Shown here piece by piece: positions 27,519 through 38,449 of a stretch of 64,000 bases of DNA (position 1 is its first letter; every line of letters starts with the position of its first letter). The stretch is from NCBI RefSeq assembly GCF_008124525.1, contig NZ_VNHJ01000008.1, positions 124,001 to 188,000 on the forward strand. Reading direction: 5' to 3'. The notes under the pieces are model-generated. The model searched no databases, was not told the origin of the DNA, and saw only the letters and a list, made by a program, of their open reading frames with translations. The stretch is from Oceanicella actignis. GTDB lineage: Bacteria; Pseudomonadota; Alphaproteobacteria; Rhodobacterales; Rhodobacteraceae. Position numbers and translations under genes: made by a program.

Positions 27519-28270
27519 CGCCCCGCCTCCATGGCGCGCGCGCGGGCGATGAGCGGCGCCAAGGCCTCGGCCGCCACGGCCAACGCATGCCCGTCCGGGC
27601 CGCGCGCCACGATCACGCCAGCCAGGAACGGGCCCGCCGCGCCGCGCGCGATCAGCGGCGCGCCCGAAGAGCCCGGCGGCGCCGCGCAGCCGATGCGCAT
27701 GAGCGCCCCGCGCCGCGCCAGAATCCGGCAGCCATGCTGGATCGAAAGCGCCTCGGGGCGATCGACCCCGTAGCCGACCGTCAGCGCCAGCGGCGACGTC
27801 GCCGCCGACAAGGGACCGAGGGCAAGCGGCGGCGCCTCGTCGACCGCGGCGTCGAGCACGACCACCGCCACGTCCTCGGCACGGCCCGACGCCCCCGGCG
27901 GCGACAGGGCGGCCCGCCCGCGCCGATGCGCCGCATGACGCCCGCGGTCATGGCCAAGAAGGAAATGCAGCCTTTCGGGCGCCAGCGCGCTGCCCGAAAC
28001 CGGGTGGCGCAGGCAATGCGCCGCGGTCGCGATGAGGTCGGGCGCGACAAGCGTCGCCGTGCAGAACCCCCGCCCCGCCAGGTTGAGCCGCCCGACCGCC
28101 CGCCAGGCGCGCGCCTCGTCCGGGTTGGCCATGCGGCGCGCGCCTGGCGGCGCGTCGCTTGCGGCCGCGGCGCCCAACGGGGCTGCCGCCGCAGCCGCAG
28201 CCGCCAGCCATGCCATGGCGGCGCCGCCAAGGCGGCGAAGGATCGAGCAAGGGCGCCAGTTCGCGAGCAT
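27515..28270 (-). CDS. Trypsin-like serine protease, secreted (first of pair)
   Basis: A 251-residue paralogue of the following gene. A hydrophobic Ala-rich signal (about 17-38) leads to the catalytic domain with His in ATAAHC, Asp in AEDVAVVVLD and Ser in GSSGAP. It also has VGRLNL-GRGFCTATLVAP, parallel to VGRLEAEGGGRCTAALVAP in its neighbour. The start is uncertain: no clear ribosome site precedes ATG 28270, and an internal ATG at 28216 would still leave a short signal. Both look like active enzymes of the periplasm or outside. Whether they act together is unknown. Confidence 0.8.
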   Translation of the reverse strand: MLANWRPCSILRRLGGAAMAWLAAAAAAAAPLGAAAASDAPPGARRMANPDEARAWRAVGRLNLAGRGFCTATLVAPDLIATAAHCLRHPVSGSALAPERLHFLLGHDRGRHAAHRRGRAALSPPGASGRAEDVAVVVLDAAVDEAPPLALGPLSAATSPLALTVGYGVDRPEALSIQHGCRILARRGALMRIGCAAPPGSSGAPLIARGAAGPFLAGVIVARGPDGHALAVAAEALAPLIARARAMEAGR

Positions 28271-28454
28271 GGCGCGATCATGCCATGGCGGCGGGTCCGG
28301 CGCACCCCCGCCCGCCGCGCCATCCGCGGATCGCGGGCGATGGGCCGCGCCGAGCCCCGCCCATGCGCGCGCTGCGAGCCGGCGGCTGGCGCGGGTTCGG
28401 GGGCGCCGCGCCCCGGCCGCCTGCGCCGCGCAGGCGAAGGCGCGCGCCCGACCT

Positions 28455-29804
<1,350 letters not shown>

Positions 29805-29987
29805 CGGGGGCTCCTCGGCTGCGCTCGGATCAGGCGGCGGGCGGGCGGGCGGAAACGGGCGCCGCACGCGCCGCACGCGCTGCGGCGCGGGGGCGGGCGA
29901 ACGCGCGCAAGATCAGGCCCGCCCCGCCGCGGCGGCGCGGGGCCTGGGCCGGGGCCGCGCCATGCGGGCGCGCGGCGGCGACGCGGC

Positions 29988-31166
29988 TCATGACGCCATC
30001 AGGCCGGGGTTGAGCACCCCCGCCGGGTCGAAGCGCGCGCGCAGCCCGGCGGCCAGCGCGTCGGCGCCTGGGCGCGGATGAAACGCGCCCACCGCCGCGC
30101 GCACCGCGTCGGACGCGCGCACAAGCGTCGCATGGCCCTGCGCGGCCTCGGCGGCGGCGCGCACAAGGGCGGCGCCGGCGTCGTCCTGCTCGGGGGTCAG
30201 CAGCCAGATCAGCCCGCCGCCCCAGTCATAGAGCGCCTCGACCGGCCGCTCGGCGCGCAGGCGCGCCACCGCCGCCGCCGCCATCGACGGCCGCGCCGCC
30301 ACGCGCCACACCGCGCCAGGCCGCCCGGCGAAGGGGGCGCAATCGCGCACGTCGCGCCAGGAAAGGGGCCCCTCCTCGGCCGTTTCGACGTCGCCGAAGG
30401 CCGCGAGGCGCTCGCGCAGCCGCTCGGCGCGGGCGCGCACCGATCCCTCGAGCCCCTCGAGGCGGATCATGGTCGGCCCGCCCGACAGATGCGCCGCCGC
30501 GCTCACATCCCATGGCGAGGTCAGCGCGGCGCTCATGGCGCGGATGGCGGTTTCGTCCTCCAGCCCCTCGAGCCACAGCGTGGCGGCGCATTCGGGCGCG
30601 GGCAGCACCTTGAAGGCGATCTCGGTCAGAACGCCCAGCGTGCCATGGGCGCCCGCCATCAGCTTGACCAGGTCGTATCCCGTGACGTTCTTCATCACGC
30701 GCCCGCCATTCTTGACGACCCGGCCGCGCCCGTCGACGAAGCGCACGCCCAGCATCAGATCGCGGCACGCCCCCGCCTGCACGCGGCGCGGCCCCGAGGC
30801 GTTGACCGCCGCCGCGCCGCCGATGGTCGGCTCGCCGTCCGTTCCCAGAAGACGCCGGTGATCCATGGGTTCGAAGGGCAGGATCTGGCGCTCGGCGGCC
30901 AGCGTCGCCTCGATCTCGGCCACGGTGGCGCCGGCGGCGGCCACGATCGTCAGCGCGCCGGGCTCGTAAAGGCGCACGCCGCCCAGGCGCGCCACGCTCA
31001 GCTCGGCCGCGGCCTGCGACGGGCGGCCCAGCGCCAGGCGCGTGCCGCCGCCGCGGATGCGCAGCGGCGCGCGGCGCGCGGCGGCGTCGGCGACCATGGC
31101 CGCCAGCTCGGCCTCGTCGGCGGGGGCCAGGACTTCCGCCGCCCCCGGAACGGCCCCGGCGCTCAT
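29988..31166 (-). CDS. glcE: Glycolate oxidase FAD-binding subunit GlcE
   Basis: A 392-residue flavin subunit paralogous to GlcD. The PCMH-type FAD domain covers about 15-185 (LRIRGGGTRLALGRP, IVAAAGATVAEIEATLAAE, GTDGEPTIGGAAAVNASGPRRV), followed by the RDLMLGVRFVDGRGRVVKNGGRVMKNVTGYD stretch that is diagnostic of GlcE. Its ATG overlaps the glcD stop as ATGA. With GlcD and GlcF it oxidises glycolate to glyoxylate at the membrane and passes electrons to quinone. Confidence 0.95.
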   Translation of the reverse strand: MSAGAVPGAAEVLAPADEAELAAMVADAAARRAPLRIRGGGTRLALGRPSQAAAELSVARLGGVRLYEPGALTIVAAAGATVAEIEATLAAERQILPFEPMDHRRLLGTDGEPTIGGAAAVNASGPRRVQAGACRDLMLGVRFVDGRGRVVKNGGRVMKNVTGYDLVKLMAGAHGTLGVLTEIAFKVLPAPECAATLWLEGLEDETAIRAMSAALTSPWDVSAAAHLSGGPTMIRLEGLEGSVRARAERLRERLAAFGDVETAEEGPLSWRDVRDCAPFAGRPGAVWRVAARPSMAAAAVARLRAERPVEALYDWGGGLIWLLTPEQDDAGAALVRAAAEAAQGHATLVRASDAVRAAVGAFHPRPGADALAAGLRARFDPAGVLNPGLMAS

Positions 31167-32614
31167 GCCGCCGCCCCCTTGCGCACGCGTCGCGCCGCGC
31201 TGGCTTCGAGCGGGAAGACCTTGGCCGGGTTGAGGATCCAGTCGGGATCGAACACGTCCTTGACCAGCATCTGCGCATCCAGATCGTCGGGCGCATACTG
31301 GCGCGTCATCAGATCGCGCTTCTCGACGCCGACGCCATGCTCGCCGGTCAGGCAGCCGCCGGCCTCGACGCACAGGGTCAGGATCTCGGCCCCCAGGCGC
31401 TCGGCCTTCTCGAGCTGGCCGGGCGCGTTGGCGTCGAACATGATGAGCGGGTGCAGGTTGCCGTCGCCGGCGTGGAACACGTTCGCCACGTCCAGCCCGT
31501 ATTGCGCCGACAGCTCGGCCATGCGGCGCAGCACGTCGGGCAGGGCCGAGGTCGGGATGACTCCGTCCATGCACAGATAGTCGGCCACCTGCCCCGTCGC
31601 GCCGAAGGCCGCCTTGCGGCCCTTCCAGATGGCGGCCGACTGCTCGGGCCCCGAGCTTTCGCGCATCTCGAGCGGATCGTGCCGGGCGGCCACGGCCTTG
31701 ATGCGGGCCAGCTGCTCGTCGATCTCGGGCTCCGAGCCCTCGACCTCGACGATCAGCAGCGCCTCGGCGTCCAGCGGGTAGCCCGCGCCGACGAAATTCT
31801 CGGTCAGGTGAATGATGCGGCGGTCCATGAACTCGATCGCCACGGGCAGGACGCCGGCGCGGATGATGTCGGCCACGCAGGCGCCGGCGGTGACCGGGCT
31901 GTCGAAGGCCAGCAGGATGGGGCGCGCGCCCTCGGGCCGGGGCAGGATGCGCAGCGTCGCCTCGGTGACCACGCCCAGCTGCCCTTCCGAGCCGCAGACG
32001 ACGCCCAGCAGGTCCAGCCCCGGCTGCTCGAGCGTCGGCCCGCCCAGCTCGACCACCTCGCCGTCGGCCAGCACCATCTTGACGCCCAGAAGGTTGTTGG
32101 TGGTGACGCCGTATTTCAGGCAGTGCGCGCCGCCCGAATTCATGGCGATGTTGCCCGCGATGGCGCAGGCCAGCTGCGACGAGGGGTCGGGCGCGTAGAA
32201 GAAGCCCAGATCCTCGACCGCGCCGGTGACCGACAGGTTGGTGCGCCCGGCCTCGACGCGGATGAAGCGGTCCTCGGGGCAGACCTCGAGCACGCGGTTC
32301 ATGCGCGACACGCCCAGCACCACCGAGTCCGCCGTGGGCAGCGCGCCCCCCGCCAGCCCGGTGCCCGAGCCGCGCGGAATGACGCTGACGCCCTCTTCAT
32401 GGCAGATGCGCATCACCGCGCTGACCTCTTCGGTGCTGCGCGGCAGCGTCACCGCCATGGGGGCGCAGGCATAGGCGGTCAGCGCGTCGCAGTCATAGGC
32501 GCGGGTCTCGGCCGGGTCCGAGATCAGCGCGTCCTCGGGCAGCGCCTCGGCCAGGCGGACCAGGATGCGCTCGCGCCGGGCAAGCACCTTGGCGTCGGGT
32601 TCGGGCATCTGCAT
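31163..32614 (-). CDS. glcD: Glycolate oxidase FAD-linked subunit GlcD
   Basis: The 483-residue catalytic subunit, of the FAD-linked D-lactate dehydrogenase/VAO family. FAD domain: VIPRGSGTGLAGGALP (about 75-90), DPSSQLACAIAGNIAMNSGG, then the C-terminal cap with FHAGDGNLHPLI and GGCLTGEHGVGVEKR. First gene of glcDEF, 47 nt or so from a predicted start of transcription, with GAGGTCCCGCC before the ATG. The glyoxylate it yields is the same product released by the purine cluster upstream. Confidence 0.96.
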   Translation of the reverse strand: MQMPEPDAKVLARRERILVRLAEALPEDALISDPAETRAYDCDALTAYACAPMAVTLPRSTEEVSAVMRICHEEGVSVIPRGSGTGLAGGALPTADSVVLGVSRMNRVLEVCPEDRFIRVEAGRTNLSVTGAVEDLGFFYAPDPSSQLACAIAGNIAMNSGGAHCLKYGVTTNNLLGVKMVLADGEVVELGGPTLEQPGLDLLGVVCGSEGQLGVVTEATLRILPRPEGARPILLAFDSPVTAGACVADIIRAGVLPVAIEFMDRRIIHLTENFVGAGYPLDAEALLIVEVEGSEPEIDEQLARIKAVAARHDPLEMRESSGPEQSAAIWKGRKAAFGATGQVADYLCMDGVIPTSALPDVLRRMAELSAQYGLDVANVFHAGDGNLHPLIMFDANAPGQLEKAERLGAEILTLCVEAGGCLTGEHGVGVEKRDLMTRQYAPDDLDAQMLVKDVFDPDWILNPAKVFPLEASAARRVRKGAAA

Positions 32615-32657
32615 GGCGGGACCTCGTTCGCAGCGGCGGGCGCGGGCGCGCCCGAAG

Positions 32658-32696
32658 AATTGGTCCGATTATGTGACCAATTTCCCCGCATGCCAA
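32658..32696 (-). promoter_or_regulatory. glcDEF promoter with overlapping palindromic operator
   Basis: On the minus strand TTGGCA (32691-32696), 17 nt, CATAAT (32668-32673) makes a 5/6 + 5/6 sigma-70-like promoter. A perfect inverted repeat AATTGGTC-N9-GACCAATT (32658-32682) covers the -10 box. TTGGTC/GACCAA half-sites are typical of FadR-branch GntR regulators such as GlcC, PdhR and LldR. No such regulator gene is in the window. Confidence 0.65.
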
Positions 32697-32774
32697 GCCG
32701 CAAGCGCCCGCGCGCGGCGGCGGCGCATCGTCGCGCGCCGCTTTTCCGCCCCGCGGAAGGCGCGGCGGCGGGCC

Positions 32775-33443
32775 TCAGCCTCCGGCAAGGGAGGAGACCG
32801 GCGACAGACGCAGATCCTCGAGCCGCGCGCGCAGCGCCGAGTCGGTGTCGTCGGCGTCCGCCGACACCGCCAGCCCCACAAGGCTTGCCGCCGGCGCGCC
32901 GAAGGCGCGGCGGTGGTCGGCGTCAAGATCGACCTGCTCGGCGAAGGCGCCCTCGCCCGCCGGGCGCAGCGCCACCGTGCGCCCGCGCGCGCCCAGATAG
33001 GGCGTCGGCAGCACGGCCCCGCGCGGATGCGCGCCGCCCCAGACATACATCAGCACCCGCGCCTCATCGACGTCCAGCAGCGCGCGGATGCCCTTGCCGC
33101 GATGGGCGCGGGCGATCTCGGCCGGCATGAAGATGAAATAGAGCGCCAGGTTGCGGTCGTCGCCGCCCCTGCGCGTCAGATCCGTCGGCGGCACGCTGCG
33201 CGCCACCGACCAGCGCCAGGACGCCGCCCGCGCGCCCCATGCCGCTTCGGGCAGCGGCGACCACAGCATCGAGACCGTGCCGTCGGCGCGCACCTCGAGC
33301 GACGTTCCCCTCGTGCGCCACTCATTGCCGAAAAAAAGCGAGAACCGCTGCTCGGCCCATCCGTCGAAGGACACCGGCGCCCAGGCCGGGGCGGCCCCGG
33401 CCAGGCAGACCGCCGCCGCGGCGGCCATGATCGTTGCGCGCAT
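32775..33443 (-). CDS. Exported DUF3047-family protein
   Basis: A 222-residue protein with a signal peptide (MRATIMAAAAAVCLAGAAPAWA, 1-22 in the chosen frame). Features of DUF3047 include an early WSPLPEAAW-like segment, ASWRWSVARSVPPTDL, the GGDDRNLALYFIF block and MYVWGGAHPRG. No function is established for the family. I chose ATG 33443 because it places the signal at the N-terminus; the frame is open back to 33521. It stands alone between glcD and ptsP, with the ptsP stop 89 bp downstream of its start on the same strand side. Confidence 0.75.
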   Translation of the reverse strand: MRATIMAAAAAVCLAGAAPAWAPVSFDGWAEQRFSLFFGNEWRTRGTSLEVRADGTVSMLWSPLPEAAWGARAASWRWSVARSVPPTDLTRRGGDDRNLALYFIFMPAEIARAHRGKGIRALLDVDEARVLMYVWGGAHPRGAVLPTPYLGARGRTVALRPAGEGAFAEQVDLDADHRRAFGAPAASLVGLAVSADADDTDSALRARLEDLRLSPVSSLAGG

Positions 33444-33531
33444 CGCTGTTCGGCTCCGTCGTCGCCCGCCGCTTCCCGGCGGCCATGCGCAAAAGGGTGA
33501 TGCGCCGCGCCGCCGGGTCAAGGCCGCGCGC

Positions 33532-35826
33532 TCAGCCCGGCCGCACGACGCCCGCCTCGGCCGCCCAGCGGGTCAGCGCCTCGCGCAGCGTCGCCGCGCC
33601 CTCGGCCAGCGCGGCGTCGATGACCGCGCGCGCCTCGTTCAGCCGGGCGGCGCGGATCGCGCTCTTGACCGGGCCGACCGAGGCCGGGCGCATGGACAGG
33701 ACCCGCACCCCCATCGCGGCCAGCGCCAGCGCCTCGAGCGGGCGGCCCGCATCCTCGCCGCAATAGCTCAGCTCGGTTCCGGCCTCGGCGCAGCGGCGCA
33801 CGATCAGGTCGACGAAGCGCAGATACGCCGCGTCGAGCGTGTCGTAGCGCCGGCGCACGAGCTCGTTCTCGCGATCGGCGGCGAAGAAGAACTGCTTGAG
33901 GTCGTTGCCCCCGATCGAGATGAAATCCGCCTCGCGGAAGAAGGCGTCGGGCGCGAAGGCCAGCGAGGGGGTCTCGAGCATGGCGCCGATGCGCAGCTCG
34001 CTCGGGACCGGGCGGCCGCGGGCGCGCTCCTTCTCGACCTCTTCCAGAACCATGTCGCGGGCGGCGAAATACTCGGCCGCCTGGGCCACCAGCGGAAACA
34101 TGACCCGCAGCGGCCGGCCCCGCGCGCCGCGCAGCAGCGACTGGATCTGCATGCGCAGGATCATCGGCCGGTCCAGGCTGATGCGGATCGCGCGCCAGCC
34201 GAGCGCCGGGTTCGGCTCTTCGGGGCGTTGCAGATAGGGCAGCACCTTGTCCGAGCCGATGTCGAGCGTGCGGAACACCACCGGCTTGCCCCGCGCGGCG
34301 TCCAGCACGCGCGAATACAGCGCCGCCTGCTCCGAGCGGCGCGGCACGGTGCTGCGGATCAGGAACTGAAGCTCGGTGCGGTAAAGCCCCACCCCCTCGG
34401 CGCCGCTCGATTCGAGCGAGGGCAGATCGGTCATCAGCCCCGCGTTCATCATCAACGCGATGCGCCGCCCATCGAGCGAGACGGCGGGCTTGTCGCGCAG
34501 GCTCTCATACAGCTCCTGCGCCTGGGCGCGCATCTCCATCTTCTCGCGGAAGGCGGCAAGCACGCTGTCCTCGGGGCGCAGATGCGCCACGCCCAGGTCG
34601 CCGTCCACCAGGATCACGTCGCCGGGGCGCGCCTCGGCCGCGACGCCCGCCGCCTGCAGCACCATGGGGATGCCCAGCGCGCGCGCCACGATCGCCGCAT
34701 GCGAGCCGATGGAACCCTCTTCGAGCACCACGCCCTTCAGCTTGCGCCCGTATTCCAGCAGATCGCCCGGACCGATGTTGCGCGCCACAAGGACGGCGTT
34801 CTCGGGAACCGGCTCGCGCCCGCCGTCGCCGACCAGCTTGCGCATCAGGCGGTTGGCAAGGTCGTCAAGGTCGTGCAGCCGCTCGCGCAGATAGGGGTCG
34901 GCGACGCGCTCGAGCCGGGCGCGGGCGGCGGTCTGCTCGCGCTCGACGGCGACCTCGGCGCTCAGGCCGCGGTCGATCGATTCCAGCATCCGCCGCAGCC
35001 AGCCCTTGTCATGCGCGAACATGCGGTAGGCCTCGAGCACGTCGCGATGCTCGCCCGGATTGCCGACCAGATCGCCGGTCACCATCCGGTCCACCTCGCC
35101 GCGCAGCGCCTCCATCGCCGCCTCGAGGCGCGCACGCTCGACGGCGGGGTCCTCGGCGACGGGGTTCTGCACGGCCACGCGCGGCTCGTGCAGATGCGCC
35201 ACGCCCATGGCCGCGCCCTCCTGCCCCGAGACGCCGCGCGCATAGAAGGGGCGCCGGTGCGCGCCGGCCACGTCGGCGTCGGCCTCGGACAGGAAGGCCC
35301 CGAGCTCGGTCATCTCGGCCAGCACCATGGCGATGACCTCGAGGCCGTGCATCTCGTCCTCGGTGAAGACGCGGCTGGCGCGGTTCTGCACCACCAGCAC
35401 GCCCAGCACCGCGCCGAGCCGCTGGATGGGGACGCCGGCGAAGGCGTGGTATTCCTCCTCGCCCGTTTCGGGAAGATACTGGAACCCGCGCTCGTTCATC
35501 GCCTCGGCGGTGTTGATGGGCTCGGCGCGCTGCGCGATCAGACCCACCAGCCCCTGCCCCACGCGCAGCCGCGCCGCGTGCACGGCGCTGGCCTTCAGAC
35601 CGTGGGTCGCGCACAGCTCGAGCGTGCGCTCGCCGCGGCGCAGATAGATCGAGCACACATCCGTGCGCATCGACTCGGCGATGAGGCGCACGATGCGGTC
35701 GAGCCGCTCCTGCGGGCCGCCCGGCTCGGCCATGACGGCGGCCATGCGGCGCAGCAGCGCGCGCGAACCCTCGCCGCGCTGCGCGCCCGGATCGTGCTGC
35801 GATGTCGGCGCGTCGTCGTCGGGCAC
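33532..35826 (-). CDS. ptsP: PTS-Ntr enzyme I with GAF domain
   Basis: PtsP takes phosphate from phosphoenolpyruvate to NPr and EIIA-Ntr, a regulatory chain linked to nitrogen and potassium status. Of 764 residues, 25-170 form the GAF sensor domain, then the enzyme-I N-domain with the phosphohistidine in GSIGSHAAIVARALGIP (about 365-380), and the PEP-binding TIM barrel with EGVGLYRTELQF, FRTLDIGSDK, ISIGGNDLKQF and the catalytic Cys in LSYCGEDAG. The start is GTG with AGGAGG 5 nt before it. It follows lysC by 26 bp, an order common in alphaproteobacteria. No PTS sugar permease is nearby. Confidence 0.95.
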   Translation of the reverse strand: MPDDDAPTSQHDPGAQRGEGSRALLRRMAAVMAEPGGPQERLDRIVRLIAESMRTDVCSIYLRRGERTLELCATHGLKASAVHAARLRVGQGLVGLIAQRAEPINTAEAMNERGFQYLPETGEEEYHAFAGVPIQRLGAVLGVLVVQNRASRVFTEDEMHGLEVIAMVLAEMTELGAFLSEADADVAGAHRRPFYARGVSGQEGAAMGVAHLHEPRVAVQNPVAEDPAVERARLEAAMEALRGEVDRMVTGDLVGNPGEHRDVLEAYRMFAHDKGWLRRMLESIDRGLSAEVAVEREQTAARARLERVADPYLRERLHDLDDLANRLMRKLVGDGGREPVPENAVLVARNIGPGDLLEYGRKLKGVVLEEGSIGSHAAIVARALGIPMVLQAAGVAAEARPGDVILVDGDLGVAHLRPEDSVLAAFREKMEMRAQAQELYESLRDKPAVSLDGRRIALMMNAGLMTDLPSLESSGAEGVGLYRTELQFLIRSTVPRRSEQAALYSRVLDAARGKPVVFRTLDIGSDKVLPYLQRPEEPNPALGWRAIRISLDRPMILRMQIQSLLRGARGRPLRVMFPLVAQAAEYFAARDMVLEEVEKERARGRPVPSELRIGAMLETPSLAFAPDAFFREADFISIGGNDLKQFFFAADRENELVRRRYDTLDAAYLRFVDLIVRRCAEAGTELSYCGEDAGRPLEALALAAMGVRVLSMRPASVGPVKSAIRAARLNEARAVIDAALAEGAATLREALTRWAAEAGVVRPG

Positions 35827-35852
35827 CTGGCCCTCCTGCCTGGATGCGTCGG

Positions 35853-37118
35853 TCAGCCTTCCAGCCGGTCGGCGGGCTTGTCCAGATCGAAGGCGTCGTG
35901 CAGGGCCTGCACGGCAAGCTCCATGTATTTGCGGTCCACCAGCACCGAGACCTTGATCTCGGAGGTGGTGATGACCTTGATGTTCACGCCCTCATCGGCC
36001 AGCGCCTTGAACATGCGCGCGGCCACGCCGGCATGCGAGCGCATGCCGATGCCCACCACCGAGACCTTCGAGACCTCGGTGTCGGCCACCAGGTCGCGGT
36101 AGTTGATGGCGCCCTTGGCGCGGGCCTCCTGCAGCGCCTTCATGGCCTTGGGCACGTCGTCCACCGAGCAGGAGAAGGTCATGTCGGTGCGCCCCTCTTC
36201 CGAGATGTTCTGGACGATCATGTCCACGTTCACCCCCGCCTCGGCCAGCGGGCCGAAGATGGCGGCGGCCACGCCGGGGCGGTCGGCCACCGAGATGAGG
36301 GTCAGCTTCGCCTCGTCGCGCACATAGGCGATGCCGCTGACGGCCCTGGATTCCATGATCTCCTCCTCGTCGCAAACGAGCGTGCCCGGCTCGTCCGAGA
36401 AACTGCTCAGCACCTGAAGCCGCACCTTGTAGCGCATGGCCAGCTCGACCGAACGGGTCTGCAGGACCTTGGCGCCCAGACTGGCCAGCTCGAGCATCTC
36501 TTCATAGGCGATGCGCTCGAGCTTGCGCGCCTTCTTGGTGATGCGGGGGTCGGTGGTGTAGACGCCGTCCACGTCGGTGTAGATGTCGCACCGCTCGGCG
36601 CCCAGCGCCGCGGCCAGCGCCACGGCCGAGGTGTCCGAGCCGCCGCGGCCCAGCGTGGTGATGCGCCCGTCGGGGCCAAGCCCCTGGAACCCCGCGACGA
36701 CGGCGTGCAGGCCCTCGGCGAATTTGCGCTCGAGCGCTTCGGTGCGGATTTCCTCGATGCGGGCGGCGCCGTGCGAGGCGTTGGTCAGGATCGGCACCTG
36801 CCAGCCCTGCCACGAGCGCGCGGGCACGCCCATCTCCTGCAGGACGATGGACATGAGGCCGGCGGTCACCTGCTCGCCGCTGGCGACGACGGCGTCGTAT
36901 TCGCGCGCGTCGTAGAAGCTGCTTTCGCCCTCGCCCTCGGTCGCGGCGGCCTTGCGCACCAGCCCGACCAGCTCGTTGGTCTTGCCGGCCATGGCCGAGA
37001 CCACGACCGCGACCTCGTAGCCCTTCTCGACCTCGCGCTTGACCTTGCGCGCGGCGTTGCGGATCCGGTCCAGATCGGCGACCGACGTGCCGCCGAATTT
37101 CATCACAAGCCTGGGCAT
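35853..37118 (-). CDS. lysC: Aspartate kinase
   Basis: Phosphorylates aspartate, the first step to lysine, threonine and methionine. The 421-residue protein matches the monofunctional type: MKFGGTSV at the start, the RGGSDTSAVALAAALGA kinase motif (about 150-170) and two ACT regulatory domains from about 265 on (VSGIAYVRDEAKLTLISV and VSKVSVVGIGMRSHAGVAARMF). Allosteric inhibition by lysine and/or threonine is expected from the ACT pair. A moderate promoter lies 30-67 nt upstream. Confidence 0.96.
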   Translation of the reverse strand: MPRLVMKFGGTSVADLDRIRNAARKVKREVEKGYEVAVVVSAMAGKTNELVGLVRKAAATEGEGESSFYDAREYDAVVASGEQVTAGLMSIVLQEMGVPARSWQGWQVPILTNASHGAARIEEIRTEALERKFAEGLHAVVAGFQGLGPDGRITTLGRGGSDTSAVALAAALGAERCDIYTDVDGVYTTDPRITKKARKLERIAYEEMLELASLGAKVLQTRSVELAMRYKVRLQVLSSFSDEPGTLVCDEEEIMESRAVSGIAYVRDEAKLTLISVADRPGVAAAIFGPLAEAGVNVDMIVQNISEEGRTDMTFSCSVDDVPKAMKALQEARAKGAINYRDLVADTEVSKVSVVGIGMRSHAGVAARMFKALADEGVNIKVITTSEIKVSVLVDRKYMELAVQALHDAFDLDKPADRLEG

Positions 37119-37156
37119 GTTCGCAAAGGCCCCCCTGCGCCCTGTCGTCGGCGCAG

Positions 37157-37185
37157 GTCATAGAGGATGGGGCCCTTGCGCGCAA
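37157..37185 (-). promoter_or_regulatory. Predicted promoter for lysC-ptsP
   Basis: TTGCGC, 17 nt, TATGAC on the minus strand (4/6 and 4/6). Transcription would start near 37150, about 32 nt before the lysC ATG. It sits just downstream of the small peptide gene at 37212-37307, so lysC may also receive read-through from that gene. Confidence 0.45.
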
Positions 37186-37211
37186 GCGCGCCCGAGGGCG
37201 CGCGCCCGGCT

Positions 37212-37307
37212 TCAGAGCATCAGATGGATCGCGGCGGCCAGCAGGGCCATGAAGACGATGTCGGCGGCGAACAGCGCGCCCATGCGCGAAACGGTGGAAA
37301 AGGTCAT
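37212..37307 (-). CDS. Predicted 31-residue single-span membrane peptide
   Basis: A short frame with real-gene signs: GGAG 6 nt before the ATG and a strong promoter 100 nt upstream. The product starts with a polar MTFSTVSRMG, continues as one hydrophobic stretch of about 20 residues (ALFAADIVFMALLAAAIHLML) and then stops. I recognise no family. It could be a small regulatory subunit of a membrane complex or simply a stress peptide. It lies between the aap operon and lysC on the lysC strand. Confidence 0.55.
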   Translation of the reverse strand: MTFSTVSRMGALFAADIVFMALLAAAIHLML

Positions 37308-37405
37308 TGGAAACTCCATTGGCTGAAAACCCGCGAACGAAACGCGGAGAAGGCGGCGAACCACGAACGCGGCGAGCGCCTCGCCAATCAAGAAAACATG
37401 AAACG

Positions 37406-37458
37406 ATTTTAGTGCAAATTCCTGTCTGAGTTAACGGGAATGCGATCAGAATTAACGG
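37406..37458 (-). promoter_or_regulatory. Strong promoter with two direct-repeat boxes upstream of the small peptide gene
   Basis: On the minus strand TTAACT (37429-37434), 17 nt, TAAAAT (37406-37411) is a good sigma-70 match; transcription would start near 37400. On the plus strand TCTGAGTTAACGG (37425-37437) and TCAGAATTAACGG (37446-37458) form a direct repeat of period 21 bp, two helical turns. One copy covers the -35 box and the other lies just upstream, a common operator layout. The patch is markedly AT-rich for this genome. Confidence 0.6.
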
Positions 37459-37604
37459 CAGGGCGCGGAAAACCCGACCCGGACGCAGCCATGACACGAG
37501 TGGGAACCGGCGCAAACGCCCGGAAGGCGTCTCCGGCCTCAGGGTGCCCGCGCCCAAGGCCAGGCGCCCCGCCCCGAGTCGCGCGCCAGGGACGCCGCGC
37601 GAAA

Positions 37605-37638
37605 CGCAGCGCCCCGCCGCCCGAGGGCGGCGGGGCGC
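37605..37638 (-). terminator. Terminator hairpin after the aap operon
   Basis: A perfect 13-bp GC stem (37609-37621 with 37626-37638) and a 4-nt loop follow the aapP stop by 20 nt. Only three T residues come after it on the minus strand, so termination may be partial. Confidence 0.6.
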
Positions 37639-37658
37639 ATCCTTGCGAAACCGGCGCT

Positions 37659-38438
<780 letters not shown>

Positions 38439-38449
38439 GGGTTCGGTCC

